NCBI RefSeq assembly: GCF_009834565.1
Contig: NZ_CP019428.1
Span: 1,674,001-1,738,000 of the forward strand
Reading direction: 5' to 3'
From: Pseudomonas sp. R76
Lineage (GTDB): Bacteria > Pseudomonadota > Gammaproteobacteria > Pseudomonadales > Pseudomonadaceae
Length of the DNA stretch: 64,000 bases
Shown: positions 8,481-17,252 of the stretch, one piece after another
Numbering within the stretch: position 1 is the stretch's first letter
Layout of the letters: each line of letters starts with the position of its first letter
Translations under genes and position numbers: made by a program
The notes under the pieces: generated by a model
Databases searched by the model: none
What the model was told of the DNA's origin: nothing
What the model saw: the letters and a program-made list of their open reading frames with translations, nothing else

Positions 8481-11072
8481 TTACTCTGCCGTTGCCGGCT
8501 CAACCGCTGGCGCAGGTTTTGGCAGCGACGAGAGGAACGCCATGATCAGCGCTGCCACGTACGGCAGCGATTGCACCAACAGCATCACCACCCAGAAGCG
8601 CATGTCATTGCTTGGCAGGCCTTGCACCAGGTAAATCCCCAGTGCTGCGCCCCACAACAGCAGCATGATGAACATCTCTTCGCGGGCTTCGGAAATCGCC
8701 ACCCAGAAGCCGTGGTTATCCGCGTTTTTCGGTGTACGAAAGAACGGAATACTGGTGGTGAAGAAGCCATACAGCACCGCCTTGGCGATGGTATGGGACA
8801 ACGCCAAACCGGCCAGGGCCGCGCAGAACGCATCTTTCAAGTTCACACCCACCGCACGGCGGTAGAGGAAGATGATCTTGCCGACCTTGAACACAAACAG
8901 CGCCAACGGCGGAATCGCGAAAATCAGCAGCGGCGGGTCGACCCGCATCGGCACGATGATCATCGCCGCCGACCACAACAGCGCACCGACGGTGAAGAAG
9001 ATGTTCATGCCGTCCGCCACCCACGGTAACCAGCCCGCGAGGAAGTGGTAGCGCTGGCCACGGGTCAGCTCGGTGTCTTTGCCGCGCAACAGGCTGGCGG
9101 TGTGGCGCTTGATGATCTGGATTGCGCCATAGGCCCAGCGGAAGCGCTGTTTCTTGAAGTCGATAAAGGTATCCGGCATCAAGCCCTTGCCGTAGCTGTC
9201 GTGGTAATACGCCGCCGACAGGCCTTTCTCGAATACGCGCAGGCCCAGCTCGGCGTCTTCACAGATGCACCAGTCGGCCCAGCCGAGTTCTTCGAGCACC
9301 GAGCGACGGGTCATGGTCATGGTGCCGTGCTGGATGATCGCGTCGCGGTCGTTGCGGGTGACCATGCCGATATGGAAGAAGCCTTTGTATTCCGCGTAGC
9401 AGAGCTTCTTGAAGGTGCTTTCGTTCTGGTCGCGGTAATCCTGCGGCGACTGCACCACGGCGATTTTCGGGTCGGCGAAGTGCGGCACCATGTGCTTGAG
9501 CCAGTTCGGCGACACGCAGTAGTCGGAGTCGATCACCGCGATCACTTCGGCATCCTTGGCGGTGTGCGGGATCAGGTAGTTCAACGCGCCGCCCTTGAAA
9601 CCGGCCAGGGGCGCGACGTGGAAGAACTTGAAGCGCGGGCCGAGGGTTTCGCAGTAGTCGCGCACCGGCTCCCACACGGCCGGGTCCTTGGTGTTGTTGT
9701 CGATGATCAGGACTTCGAAGTCCGGGTAATCGAGGGCGGCCAGGGCGTCGAGGGTCTGTTTGACCATCTCCGGCGGCTCGTTGTAGCACGGCACATGGAT
9801 CGATACTTTCGGGCGGTAGTCCGAGTCGCCTTCCACCGGCAGGAATTCACGTCGACGCTTGTGGGTCCACACCGCTTCCGCCAGTTCGTGGGCCTCGGTC
9901 AGCAACACGATAAACACGCCGAGTGCGCCGAGGGCCAGCAAAATGCCGACGGTTACGCTGAACCAGGTGCTGTATTGCTGGCTGTAGTCGTAACCGATCC
10001 ACACCAGCACCGAGCCGCACAGGAACGCGATAAACGTCAGGAAGGTACGGCCACGCTGGCGCAGCGCCGAGCCGTCGATCATCAGCAGGGTCAGCGACAG
10101 CAGCGCCAGCACCACCGAGCCGATGGCCAGCACACGCCATTGCGGGATCGCGACTACCGGGCCTTCAAAGTTGAATTTCTGCTGGCGCGCGGCGTTGTAC
10201 ACGCCCCAATACGCGCCGGCCGAGCCTTCATCGCTGACTTTCCACGGCTGGTCGAACGCCTCGATCACGAAGTAGTTGTAGCCTTGGCGGTTCAGCTTGT
10301 TGACCAGTGTACGCAGGTAAATCGCCTGGTCAGCCGGGGAGGTTTCATTGCCCCCGCGCATGCGGCCGTTGCTCGGCCAGCCCACTTCCGACAGCAGCAG
10401 CGGTTTTTTCGGGAACAGTTTTTTCAGGTCGCTGGCGCGGTCGAGTACGTACTGGCCGGCCTTGTCCATCGGGATAAATTCCCAGAACGGCAGGATGTGC
10501 GCGGCGATCAGGTCGACGTGCTTGGCCAGTTGCGGGTTCTTTTCCCAGATGTGCCACTGCTCGGAGGTGGTCACCGGCACTTTCACGGCGGCGCGCACAC
10601 GGTCCAGCAGCACGATCAGCGCTTCAGGGGTGATTTCTTCACGGAACAACGCTTCGTTGCCGACCACCACGCGCACAACGCTGCGCGAGCTGTTGGCAAT
10701 TTCGATGGCGCGCTGGATTTCGCGCTCGTTGCGTTCCAGGTCCGGGCTGATCCAGATCCCCAGCGTCACGCGCAGGCCGAACTCTTCCGCCAGCTTGGGG
10801 ATATCGCCCAGGGTGCCGTCGACCGAGTAAGTACGGATGTTGTCCGTCAACTTGCTCATGATCGCCAGGTCCTGACGCATCTGATCGTCCGTGGGGTACT
10901 GATCTTTTTGCGGGAACTGGCCTTGCTGGAACGGCGAGTAGGAAAACCCGGAGATCTGTTCAGGCCAGTTAGGGGTCGTGACCGGGCGGTTGATCAGCGC
11001 CCAGAAGCCGGTGAACAGCGCGGCAATTGCCAGCACTACCACCAGGTTGAGTCCAAATTTACGCGATGACAT
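8481..11072 (-). CDS. ndvB: NdvB-like glucan synthase: GH17 plus family-2 glycosyltransferase
   Basis: An 863-residue membrane protein joining two enzymes. After a first membrane helix (residues ~5-25) comes a periplasmic GH17-like domain with the two expected acids in VVGNEALF (~140) and LLSEVGWPSNG (~235). Three to four helices follow, then a cytoplasmic family-2 glycosyltransferase domain with HVPCYNEPPEM, IDSDY (metal-binding DxD), CEDAELGLRV and the FKKQRFRWAYG (QxxRW) motif, and five or six C-terminal helices. P. aeruginosa NdvB has this layout and also lies beside dapE; it makes cyclic beta-1,3-glucans linked to biofilm antibiotic tolerance. The start at 11072 (MSSRKFG) gives a normal N-in helix. 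The gene is monocistronic, with dapE downstream across a repeat. Confidence 0.9.
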   Translation of the reverse strand: MSSRKFGLNLVVVLAIAALFTGFWALINRPVTTPNWPEQISGFSYSPFQQGQFPQKDQYPTDDQMRQDLAIMSKLTDNIRTYSVDGTLGDIPKLAEEFGLRVTLGIWISPDLERNEREIQRAIEIANSSRSVVRVVVGNEALFREEITPEALIVLLDRVRAAVKVPVTTSEQWHIWEKNPQLAKHVDLIAAHILPFWEFIPMDKAGQYVLDRASDLKKLFPKKPLLLSEVGWPSNGRMRGGNETSPADQAIYLRTLVNKLNRQGYNYFVIEAFDQPWKVSDEGSAGAYWGVYNAARQQKFNFEGPVVAIPQWRVLAIGSVVLALLSLTLLMIDGSALRQRGRTFLTFIAFLCGSVLVWIGYDYSQQYSTWFSVTVGILLALGALGVFIVLLTEAHELAEAVWTHKRRREFLPVEGDSDYRPKVSIHVPCYNEPPEMVKQTLDALAALDYPDFEVLIIDNNTKDPAVWEPVRDYCETLGPRFKFFHVAPLAGFKGGALNYLIPHTAKDAEVIAVIDSDYCVSPNWLKHMVPHFADPKIAVVQSPQDYRDQNESTFKKLCYAEYKGFFHIGMVTRNDRDAIIQHGTMTMTRRSVLEELGWADWCICEDAELGLRVFEKGLSAAYYHDSYGKGLMPDTFIDFKKQRFRWAYGAIQIIKRHTASLLRGKDTELTRGQRYHFLAGWLPWVADGMNIFFTVGALLWSAAMIIVPMRVDPPLLIFAIPPLALFVFKVGKIIFLYRRAVGVNLKDAFCAALAGLALSHTIAKAVLYGFFTTSIPFFRTPKNADNHGFWVAISEAREEMFIMLLLWGAALGIYLVQGLPSNDMRFWVVMLLVQSLPYVAALIMAFLSSLPKPAPAVEPATAE

Positions 11073-11289
11073 GGCGATTTCGGGTTCCAAAGGGTGTGGA
11101 ACGAAAAGAGGTGTTGGCCTACGCCGAACGGCGCGCATCCTACACCGGCCTTTCACCGAGCGTACAGCAGACAGAGAAAAGCCGGACGTTAGTCAGCGAA
11201 AGACCATCGAAGTTCTTTACTTGTAGCTTGTAGCTTCGATCTTGTCGCTGTGTAGTCCATAATGCGCGCCGGTTTTTGGGGTAATGGTC

Positions 11290-12099
11290 ATGAGCACAGA
11301 AGATCCGCGGTTTGCAGGCGTCGCCCGCTTGTATGGCATTGAAGGCCTGGAACGCTTGAAAGCGGCCCATGTGGCGATCGTCGGCGTCGGCGGCGTAGGC
11401 TCCTGGGCGGCGGAAGCCATGGCCCGTTGCGGCGTGGGCGAGATATCGCTGTTTGACCTGGATGATGTCTGTGTGAGTAACAGCAACCGCCAGTTGCACG
11501 CGCTGGACAGCACCGTGGGCAAACCCAAGGTCGAAGTGATGGCTGAACGCCTGCGTGGCATCAACCCGGATTGCACCGTGCACGCGGTGGCGGACTTCGT
11601 CACCCGCGACACCATGGCCGAGTACATCACCCCGAACATCGATTGCGTGATCGACTGCATCGATGCCGTCAACGCCAAGGCTGCGCTGATTGCCTGGTGC
11701 AAACGCCGCAAGATCCAGATCATCACCACCGGCGGCGCCGGCGGGCAGATCGACCCGACGCTGATTCAGGTCTGCGACCTGAACCGCACCTTCAACGACC
11801 CGCTGGCCTCGAAAGTGCGTTCCACCCTGCGCCGCGACTACGGTTTCTCGCGCACGGTGACCCGCCATTACAGCGTGCCGTGCGTGTTTTCCACCGAGCA
11901 GCTGCGCTATCCCAAGCCGGACGGCAGCATCTGTTTGCAGAAAAGTTTTGTCGGTGACGGCGTGAAGCTGGACTGCGCCGGAGGGTTTGGCGCGGTGATG
12001 ATGGTGACGGCCACTTTTGGCATGGTCGCGGCGACGAAGGCGGTGGATAAGATTGTGGCGGGGGTGCGCCGGCCGTCGGAGCGGGTTAAACCCAGCTAA
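11290..12099 (+). CDS. tcdA: tRNA threonylcarbamoyladenosine dehydratase
   Basis: A 269-residue E1-like enzyme that cyclises the t6A37 modification of ANN-decoding tRNAs to ct6A, using ATP. The nucleotide-binding motif GVGGVGSWAAEAMAR lies at ~36-50, with DLDDVCVSNSNRQ (adenylate contact) following and CIDAVNAKAALIAWC further on. Two ATGs two codons apart (11284 and 11290) are possible; 11290 starts MSTEDPRF and has GGGGT 8 bases before it. In E. coli tcdA is csdL and belongs with csdA-csdE; here those two genes converge on it from the other side of a repeat, keeping the neighbourhood but not the operon. Confidence 0.94.
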   Translation: MSTEDPRFAGVARLYGIEGLERLKAAHVAIVGVGGVGSWAAEAMARCGVGEISLFDLDDVCVSNSNRQLHALDSTVGKPKVEVMAERLRGINPDCTVHAVADFVTRDTMAEYITPNIDCVIDCIDAVNAKAALIAWCKRRKIQIITTGGAGGQIDPTLIQVCDLNRTFNDPLASKVRSTLRRDYGFSRTVTRHYSVPCVFSTEQLRYPKPDGSICLQKSFVGDGVKLDCAGGFGAVMMVTATFGMVAATKAVDKIVAGVRRPSERVKPS

Positions 12100-12124
12100 A
12101 TCTTACAGCCGAACAGAGATCGAA

Positions 12125-12215
12125 ATGTGGGAGCGGACTTGCTCGCGAATGCGGTGGTTCAGTCAATGATGTATTGACTGACACTCTGCCTTCGCGAGCA
12201 AGCCCGCTCCCACAT
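12125..12215. repeat. REPIN-like inverted repeat, imperfect arms
   Basis: Left arm starts ATGTGGGAGCGGACTTGCTC, right arm ends GCAAGCCCGCTCCCACAT. There are mismatches (GGACTTG against CAAGCCC; an inner A/C difference). It sits between convergent tcdA and csdE and abuts the csdE stop codon, so it may double as the end of both transcripts. Confidence 0.82.
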
Positions 12216-12629
12216 TTAGTTTTGTGTAAGGCTCAGGTCTCGCATGCGCAGCAGGACTGCATTGAGGCCATTACTGCGTGACGGGGAGAGTTGCCGGGAC
12301 AGCCCCAGCTGGTTGAACCACTCCGGCAAGTCAACCGCCTGCAACTGCGCCGCCGACAACCCATTGACCCGCGCCAGCAGCAACGCCACCAACCCCCGAA
12401 TCATCCGCGCATCGCTGCTGGCGGCGAACTGCCAATGGCCGTCCTCCAAATGCCCCACCAGCCACACCAGGCTCTCACAGCCCTGCACCAGGTTGGCGTC
12501 GACTTTGTCCGCATCCGCCAGGGCGGGCAGACGCTCGCCCCATTGCATCAGCATCCGCGCGCGCTGTTCCCAACTGCCGACCTCCTGGAAGGCTTCCAGC
12601 GCAGCCGCGGCTTCGGTTGGCAAGCTCAT
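12216..12629 (-). CDS. csdE: SufE-family sulfur acceptor CsdE
   Basis: A 137-residue SufE-like protein that accepts persulfide sulfur from a cysteine desulfurase. The active cysteine is in VQGCESLVWL (residue ~50), the family's QGC-S-VW motif. Features such as GSWEQRARMLMQWGERLP near the start and the C-terminal helix (RSNGLNAVLLRM) also match the family. Its ATG overlaps the csdA stop by four bases (ATGA), so the pair is translationally coupled and the partner enzyme is clear. The stop codon lies at the edge of the repeat. Confidence 0.92.
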   Translation of the reverse strand: MSLPTEAAAALEAFQEVGSWEQRARMLMQWGERLPALADADKVDANLVQGCESLVWLVGHLEDGHWQFAASSDARMIRGLVALLLARVNGLSAAQLQAVDLPEWFNQLGLSRQLSPSRSNGLNAVLLRMRDLSLTQN

Positions 12630-13831
12630 CGCAACATATCCAGCGCCTGGTCCAGCGCTTCAAAGAAGCGTTCCAGGTCATCCGAGTCGTTGTACAGCGC
12701 CAGGGACACGCGGATCGCCCCCGACAGGTGCATGGCCTTGAGCAACGGCATCGCGCAATGGTGCCCGGCGCGCACGGCAATGCCTTGCTCGGTCAGCAGG
12801 TGAGCGAGGTCGGCGTTGTGCACGCCTTCCACCACAAAGCTGGCCAAGGCTACGTGCGGCGAACCCAAGACGCGGACGCCATTGCGTGCTTTCAAGCCGC
12901 GCAGCAGGTAGTCGTGCAGTGCCGCTTCATGGGCGATCACCGCTGGCTGATCCAACGAACTCAGGTAATCCAGGCTGGCGCCCAGGCCGATCACACTGGC
13001 AATCGGAGGCGTGCCCGCTTCAAAACCCAGCGGGGCAGGGCGGAAGCTGGCGCTGTGGTAGTCCGCCTGTTGCACCATCTCGCCGCCAAACTGCCAGTGG
13101 CGCAGGTGATGCAGGGCTTCGTTGCGGCCATACAACACGCCCACGCCGTCCGGGCCATACAGCTTGTGGCTGGAAAATACATAGAAGTCGCACCCCAGGG
13201 CCTGTACATCGTGGCGGCCGTGGACGATGCCTTGGGCGCCATCGATAACGGTCAGCGCGCCGTGGGCCTTGGCGCGCGCTATCAGCGCTTCCAGCGGCTG
13301 CCAGGCGCCGAGCACGTTGGACAGCTGGCTTACCGCCAGCAGGCGTGTGCGCGGGCCGATCAGCTCGGCGGCGGCCTGCAGGTCTATCACGCCATCATCG
13401 TCCAGGGACAATACCACGAGGGTGAGCGCGCGACGTTTAGCCAGTTGCTGCCAGGGCAGCAAGTTGGCGTGATGTTCCAGGGCGCTGATGACAATCTCAT
13501 CGCCCGCATTGAATAAGTGCTCAAGGCCATAGGCCAAGAGGTTCAGCGCTGAGGTTGCGCCATGGGTAAACACGATTTGCCCGCTGTCACCTGCGTTCAA
13601 CCACTGCGCGACCTTGCTGCGACTGTCTTCAAACGCCTGGGTCGCATGGGCACCCGGCAAATGCTGGGCACGGTGCACATTGGCTGCGCCATTGGCGTAG
13701 TAATGGCTGATGGCATCCAACAGGGATTGGGGTTTCTGCGTGGTGGCGGCGTTGTCCAGGTAGGTCTGGTCTTGCCGTTGCAGGGTGGCGATGGCCGGGA
13801 AATCGGCGCGCCAGGGAGAGGGCACAAGCAT
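12626..13831 (-). CDS. csdA: Cysteine desulfurase CsdA
   Basis: A 401-residue PLP enzyme that removes sulfur from cysteine and passes it to CsdE. The PLP-binding lysine is in FSSHKLYGPDGVGVLYG, and the catalytic cysteine is in VRAGHHCAMPLL near the C-terminus, as in SufS/CsdA (group II) enzymes. Other blocks include TYLDNAATTQKP, THGATSALN and SALEHHANLLPWQQ. ATG at 13831 (MLVPSPWRADFPAI) is preferred to one three codons upstream. It is followed directly by csdE. Group II desulfurases need a SufE-type partner, which fits the operon. Confidence 0.95.
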   Translation of the reverse strand: MLVPSPWRADFPAIATLQRQDQTYLDNAATTQKPQSLLDAISHYYANGAANVHRAQHLPGAHATQAFEDSRSKVAQWLNAGDSGQIVFTHGATSALNLLAYGLEHLFNAGDEIVISALEHHANLLPWQQLAKRRALTLVVLSLDDDGVIDLQAAAELIGPRTRLLAVSQLSNVLGAWQPLEALIARAKAHGALTVIDGAQGIVHGRHDVQALGCDFYVFSSHKLYGPDGVGVLYGRNEALHHLRHWQFGGEMVQQADYHSASFRPAPLGFEAGTPPIASVIGLGASLDYLSSLDQPAVIAHEAALHDYLLRGLKARNGVRVLGSPHVALASFVVEGVHNADLAHLLTEQGIAVRAGHHCAMPLLKAMHLSGAIRVSLALYNDSDDLERFFEALDQALDMLR

Positions 13832-13898
13832 GGTGTTCAAGACTCGTATAAGCGGGCCGACCCGAAGGCGCGACCCGCTAGTGGCATCGAGTGGCTGC

Positions 13899-14933
13899 TT
13901 AGTTGTGAGCGTGCAGCGCTTCGTTCAGTTCGATGGCCGATTTGTGGGTTTTGCACTCCACGGCACCGGTCTCGGAGTTACGACGGAACAGCAGGTCCGG
14001 TTGGCCGGCCAGCTCGCGCGCCTTGACCACTTTGACCAGTTGGTTCTTCTCGTCGAGCAGTGCGACCTTGGTGCCAGCGGTTACGTACAGGCCGGATTCC
14101 ACGGTGTTGCGGTCGCCCAACGGAATGCCAATACCGGCGTTGGCGCCGATCAGGCAGCCTTCGCCGACCTTGATCACGATGTTGCCGCCGCCCGACAGGG
14201 TGCCCATGGTGGAGCAACCGCCGCCCAGGTCGGAGCCTTTGCCGACGAACACGCCCGCCGAGACACGGCCTTCGATCATGCCCGGGCCTTCGGTGCCGGC
14301 GTTGAAGTTGACGAAACCTTCGTGCATCACGGTAGTGCCTTCGCCCACGTAGGCGCCCAGGCGGATACGCGCGGCGTCAGCGATACGTACGCCGGTCGGG
14401 ACCACGTAGTCGGTCATTTTCGGGAACTTGTCCACCGAGAACACTTCCAGCAGCTCGCCACGCAGGCGTGCTTCCAGTTGGCGCTCGGCCAGCTCATTGA
14501 TGTCGATCGCGCCCTGGCTGGTCCATGCCACGTTCGGCAGTTGTGGGAACACGCCGGCCAGGCTCAGGCCGTGCGGCTTGACCAGGCGATGGGACAGCAG
14601 ATGCAGCTTGAGGTAGGCCTCAGGCGTGGACGTCAGTGCGGCGTCTTCGGCCAGCAGGGTCGCGACCAGCGGGGTGTGGCTTTCCGCCAGACGGCTCAGC
14701 AGGGCCGCTTGGGCAGCGTCGACGCCTTTGAGTGCGTCAGCCAGTTGCAGCGCCTGGGAGACGGTGAAGGTGATGGCCTGGTTGCCTTCGGTGTAACCGA
14801 GGATCGGCGCGATGGCGGCGACGATTTCGGCCGACGGGTTGAGCAAGGGTTGTGCGTAAAACACTTCCAGCCAAGCACCTTGGCGGTTCTGAGTGCCGAC
14901 GCCGAAGCCCAGGCTGAACAGGGAATTGGACAT
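13899..14933 (-). CDS. dapD: Tetrahydrodipicolinate N-succinyltransferase
   Basis: A 344-residue enzyme that succinylates tetrahydrodipicolinate in the succinylase branch of lysine/DAP synthesis. The middle and C-terminal part is a left-handed beta-helix of hexapeptide repeats (VRIADAARIRLGAYVGEGTT, MIEGRVSAGVFVGKGSDLGG, GNIVIKVGEGCLIGANAGIG). The length fits the long Pseudomonas/Corynebacterium-type DapD rather than the ~274-residue enterobacterial form. The start at 14933 (MSNSLFSLGFGVG) is the family start. The ArsC-like gene is immediately upstream on the same strand, and csdA downstream. Confidence 0.96.
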   Translation of the reverse strand: MSNSLFSLGFGVGTQNRQGAWLEVFYAQPLLNPSAEIVAAIAPILGYTEGNQAITFTVSQALQLADALKGVDAAQAALLSRLAESHTPLVATLLAEDAALTSTPEAYLKLHLLSHRLVKPHGLSLAGVFPQLPNVAWTSQGAIDINELAERQLEARLRGELLEVFSVDKFPKMTDYVVPTGVRIADAARIRLGAYVGEGTTVMHEGFVNFNAGTEGPGMIEGRVSAGVFVGKGSDLGGGCSTMGTLSGGGNIVIKVGEGCLIGANAGIGIPLGDRNTVESGLYVTAGTKVALLDEKNQLVKVVKARELAGQPDLLFRRNSETGAVECKTHKSAIELNEALHAHN

Positions 14934-14964
14934 GCTGTTACCTCTACAAAAATGGAAGGCTGGC

Positions 14965-15327
14965 CTACTTGAGGGCCGCCGAATAACTATCTGGCTTGAA
15001 GCCAATCAGGGTTCTGTCACCGAGATCGAGCACGGGGCGCTTGATCATCGAGGGTTGTGCGAGCATCAATTCAATGGCTTTCGACTGATCGAGATCGGCT
15101 TTGCGTTCGTCTTCGAGTTTGCGAAAGGTGGTGCCCGCACGGTTCAAAACCACCTGCCAACCGTGCTCGTTGCACCATTGGGTCAAGTGTTCGCGGTCGA
15201 TACCGGCCGTTTTGTAGTCGTGGAATTCATAGCTCACGCCGTGCTCATCGAGCCAGGTGCGGGCTTTTTTCATGGTGTCGCAGGCTTTGATGCCGAAAAG
15301 GTGCAACGTTTTGCTTGAAACGGTCAA
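14965..15327 (-). CDS. ArsC/Spx-like thioredoxin-fold reductase (YffB type)
   Basis: A 120-residue thioredoxin-fold protein of the arsenate-reductase/YffB family. The single active-site cysteine lies in FGIKACDTMKKA (residue ~16), and a RAGTTFRKL block and a C-terminal DRTLIGFKPD match the YffB branch, which lacks a resistance operon and whose physiological substrate is unclear. It ends 31 bases before the dapD start on the same strand and is likely co-transcribed with dapD, an association found across Pseudomonas. No ars genes are nearby, so an arsenate-resistance role is not supported. Confidence 0.9.
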   Translation of the reverse strand: MTVSSKTLHLFGIKACDTMKKARTWLDEHGVSYEFHDYKTAGIDREHLTQWCNEHGWQVVLNRAGTTFRKLEDERKADLDQSKAIELMLAQPSMIKRPVLDLGDRTLIGFKPDSYSAALK

Positions 15328-15458
15328 GGAATTGCCCCCCTTTGGGCCAAGTAAAAACGAAAGGTCACGGATTATGCCATGACCAGCGGATTTGGGTGCC
15401 GCTCGTCACGGGTGTGCAGTGCTTCGTGCGACTTTTGTGCAAAAGCCATCGCGTAACC

Positions 15459-15497
15459 TAGCCCGGTAAGATAGCCCGGTAAGATAGCCGGGTAATG
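15459..15497 (+). repeat. 13-base tandem repeat
   Basis: Two exact copies of TAGCCCGGTAAGA (15459-15471, 15472-15484) followed by a diverged third (TAGCCGGGTAATG). It lies in the gap between the ArsC-like gene and the antiporter gene, ~70 bases before the antiporter start. Confidence 0.85.
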
Positions 15498-15566
15498 TGG
15501 CACTTCAACGGCCAGTTGTTGCCTGATGTGTGTTGCAGCAAGTCGATTGTCCGGGAAACCCGCGTT

Positions 15567-17210
15567 ATGCAAACCGCCTACACCGTTCTTATCCTGCTGA
15601 TGCTGGTCAGCGTTTCGCGCCTTGTCGGGCGCATCATTCCACTGCCGTTGCCCTTGGTGCAGATTGCCGCCGGTGCCTTGCTGGCCTGGCCGACGCTGGG
15701 TCTGCATGTGGCGTTGGACCCGGAGCTGTTCCTGTTTCTGTTTCTGCCGCCGTTGTTGTTCTCCGATGGCTGGCGCATGCCCAAACGCGAGTTGTGGCGC
15801 CTGCGTGGGCCGATCCTGACGTTGGCGGTGGGGTTGGTGCTGTTCACCGTGATCGGCGCTGGCTACTTCATTCATTGGATTCTGCCTACGATCCCATTGC
15901 CGGTTGCCTTCGCCCTGGCGGCTGTTTTATCACCGACGGATGCCGTAGCGGTGTCAGCCATTTCCCAGAATCGTTTGCCCAAGCCGCTGATGCACATGCT
16001 TCAGGGCGAAGCCTTGATGAATGATGCCTCGGGCCTGGTGACCTTCAAGTTCGCCCTGGCGGCGGCGCTGACCGGCGTGTTCTCCCTGGCGGATGCGAGC
16101 CTGACCTTTGTGCTGGTGGCCGTCGGTGGCCTGGCGGTTGGCGTGGCATTGAGCTGGCTGGTCGGGCGTTTGCGCGCCTGGATGATCGCGCGGGGTTGGG
16201 ATGACCCGGCGACCCATGTGGTGTTTATGTTGCTGCTGCCGTTTGCGGCGTATGTATTGGCTGAACGCCTGGGCGCGTCGGGCATTCTCTCGGCGGTGGC
16301 GGCGGGCATGATGCAAAGCTGGCTTGACCTGCTGCCACGCCAGACCAGCACGCGCTTGCTCAACCGCAGTGTCTGGTCGCTGCTGGAGTTTGCCTTCAAT
16401 GGCCTGATCTTCCTGCTGTTGGGCCTGCAACTGCCGGACATCATCAAGGCCGTGGTCAGCCACGAGCCGACGCTGTGGCCAGCCCTGTTGTATCGCTGCC
16501 TGGAAGTGGTCGCGATCTTTCTGGTGCTGGTGGTGCTGCGCTTTATCTGGGTGCAGAGTATTTGGCGACTGTCGGGCCTGCTGCGCCGCATTCGTGGCAA
16601 AAGTGAACTGACCCTGGTGCCCACTGCCCGTTCCTGCTGGCTGCTGACCGTCGGTGGCGTACGCGGTGCGGTAACGTTGGCGGGTGTCATGTCGGTGCCG
16701 TTGCTGCTGGCGCCGGGGCAGGATTTCCCGGAGCGCGACCTGCTGATCTTTATTGCCGCCGGCGTGATCCTGCTGTCATTGATCGCCGCCTGTATCGCTC
16801 TGCCGTTGCTGTTGCGCGGCATCGAAAAGAGCCCGGATGAAAAGCGCCACAACGAAGTGCGTGAAGCCTGGAAGAAGACCGCCGTGGCCGCCATCCATGC
16901 GCTTGAAGCCGAAGAACCTGCTGAAACCGAAACCCAGGATGCCGCCCAGGCCGCACTGGCCACTGAGCTCAAGGCGCGGCTGATGTCGGAGTATCGCCAT
17001 CAATTGGAGGTATTCAACGACTCTGCCGAAGCCCAGGCGCTGGCGCAGCAGATGGACCTGCTTGAGCGCAAGCTGCGGCTCAAGGCCCTGCGCGCCCAGC
17101 GGTTAGAGTTGTACAGCTTGAGCCGTCATCACCAGATTGGTGATGACGTATTGAGAGAGGTATTGGCAGAGTTGGATATGAGTGAGGCGAGCCTTGGTAT
17201 GCAGAAGTAG
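15567..17210 (+). CDS. Na+/H+ antiporter of the CPA1 (NhaP/YjcE) family
   Basis: A 547-residue inner-membrane exchanger of sodium (or potassium) for protons, used in pH and salt homeostasis. About twelve hydrophobic segments cover the first ~400 residues. Key blocks are LSPTDAVAVSAI (TDA with the catalytic acid) and GEALMNDASGLV (ND motif), both typical of CPA1 exchangers, and GGVRGAVTLAGVMSVP. The remaining ~140 residues form a charged cytoplasmic helical tail. ATG at 15567 (MQTAYTVLILL) begins in the first helix; an upstream in-frame start would put a Cys-rich stretch before it. It is transcribed away from the ArsC-like gene and dapD. Confidence 0.93.
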   Translation: MQTAYTVLILLMLVSVSRLVGRIIPLPLPLVQIAAGALLAWPTLGLHVALDPELFLFLFLPPLLFSDGWRMPKRELWRLRGPILTLAVGLVLFTVIGAGYFIHWILPTIPLPVAFALAAVLSPTDAVAVSAISQNRLPKPLMHMLQGEALMNDASGLVTFKFALAAALTGVFSLADASLTFVLVAVGGLAVGVALSWLVGRLRAWMIARGWDDPATHVVFMLLLPFAAYVLAERLGASGILSAVAAGMMQSWLDLLPRQTSTRLLNRSVWSLLEFAFNGLIFLLLGLQLPDIIKAVVSHEPTLWPALLYRCLEVVAIFLVLVVLRFIWVQSIWRLSGLLRRIRGKSELTLVPTARSCWLLTVGGVRGAVTLAGVMSVPLLLAPGQDFPERDLLIFIAAGVILLSLIAACIALPLLLRGIEKSPDEKRHNEVREAWKKTAVAAIHALEAEEPAETETQDAAQAALATELKARLMSEYRHQLEVFNDSAEAQALAQQMDLLERKLRLKALRAQRLELYSLSRHHQIGDDVLREVLAELDMSEASLGMQK

Positions 17211-17252
17211 CGGAGGGCGCCGCTTTGCAAGTGGGGAGCAGCGAATGACGGA

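Noticed and set aside
9045..11069. 674-codon open frame opposite ndvB
   Set aside because: Antisense shadow; Val/Gln/His-rich translation with no conserved motif.
14965..15327. Arsenate-resistance reductase
   Set aside because: The sequence belongs to the YffB branch next to dapD and no other ars gene is present.
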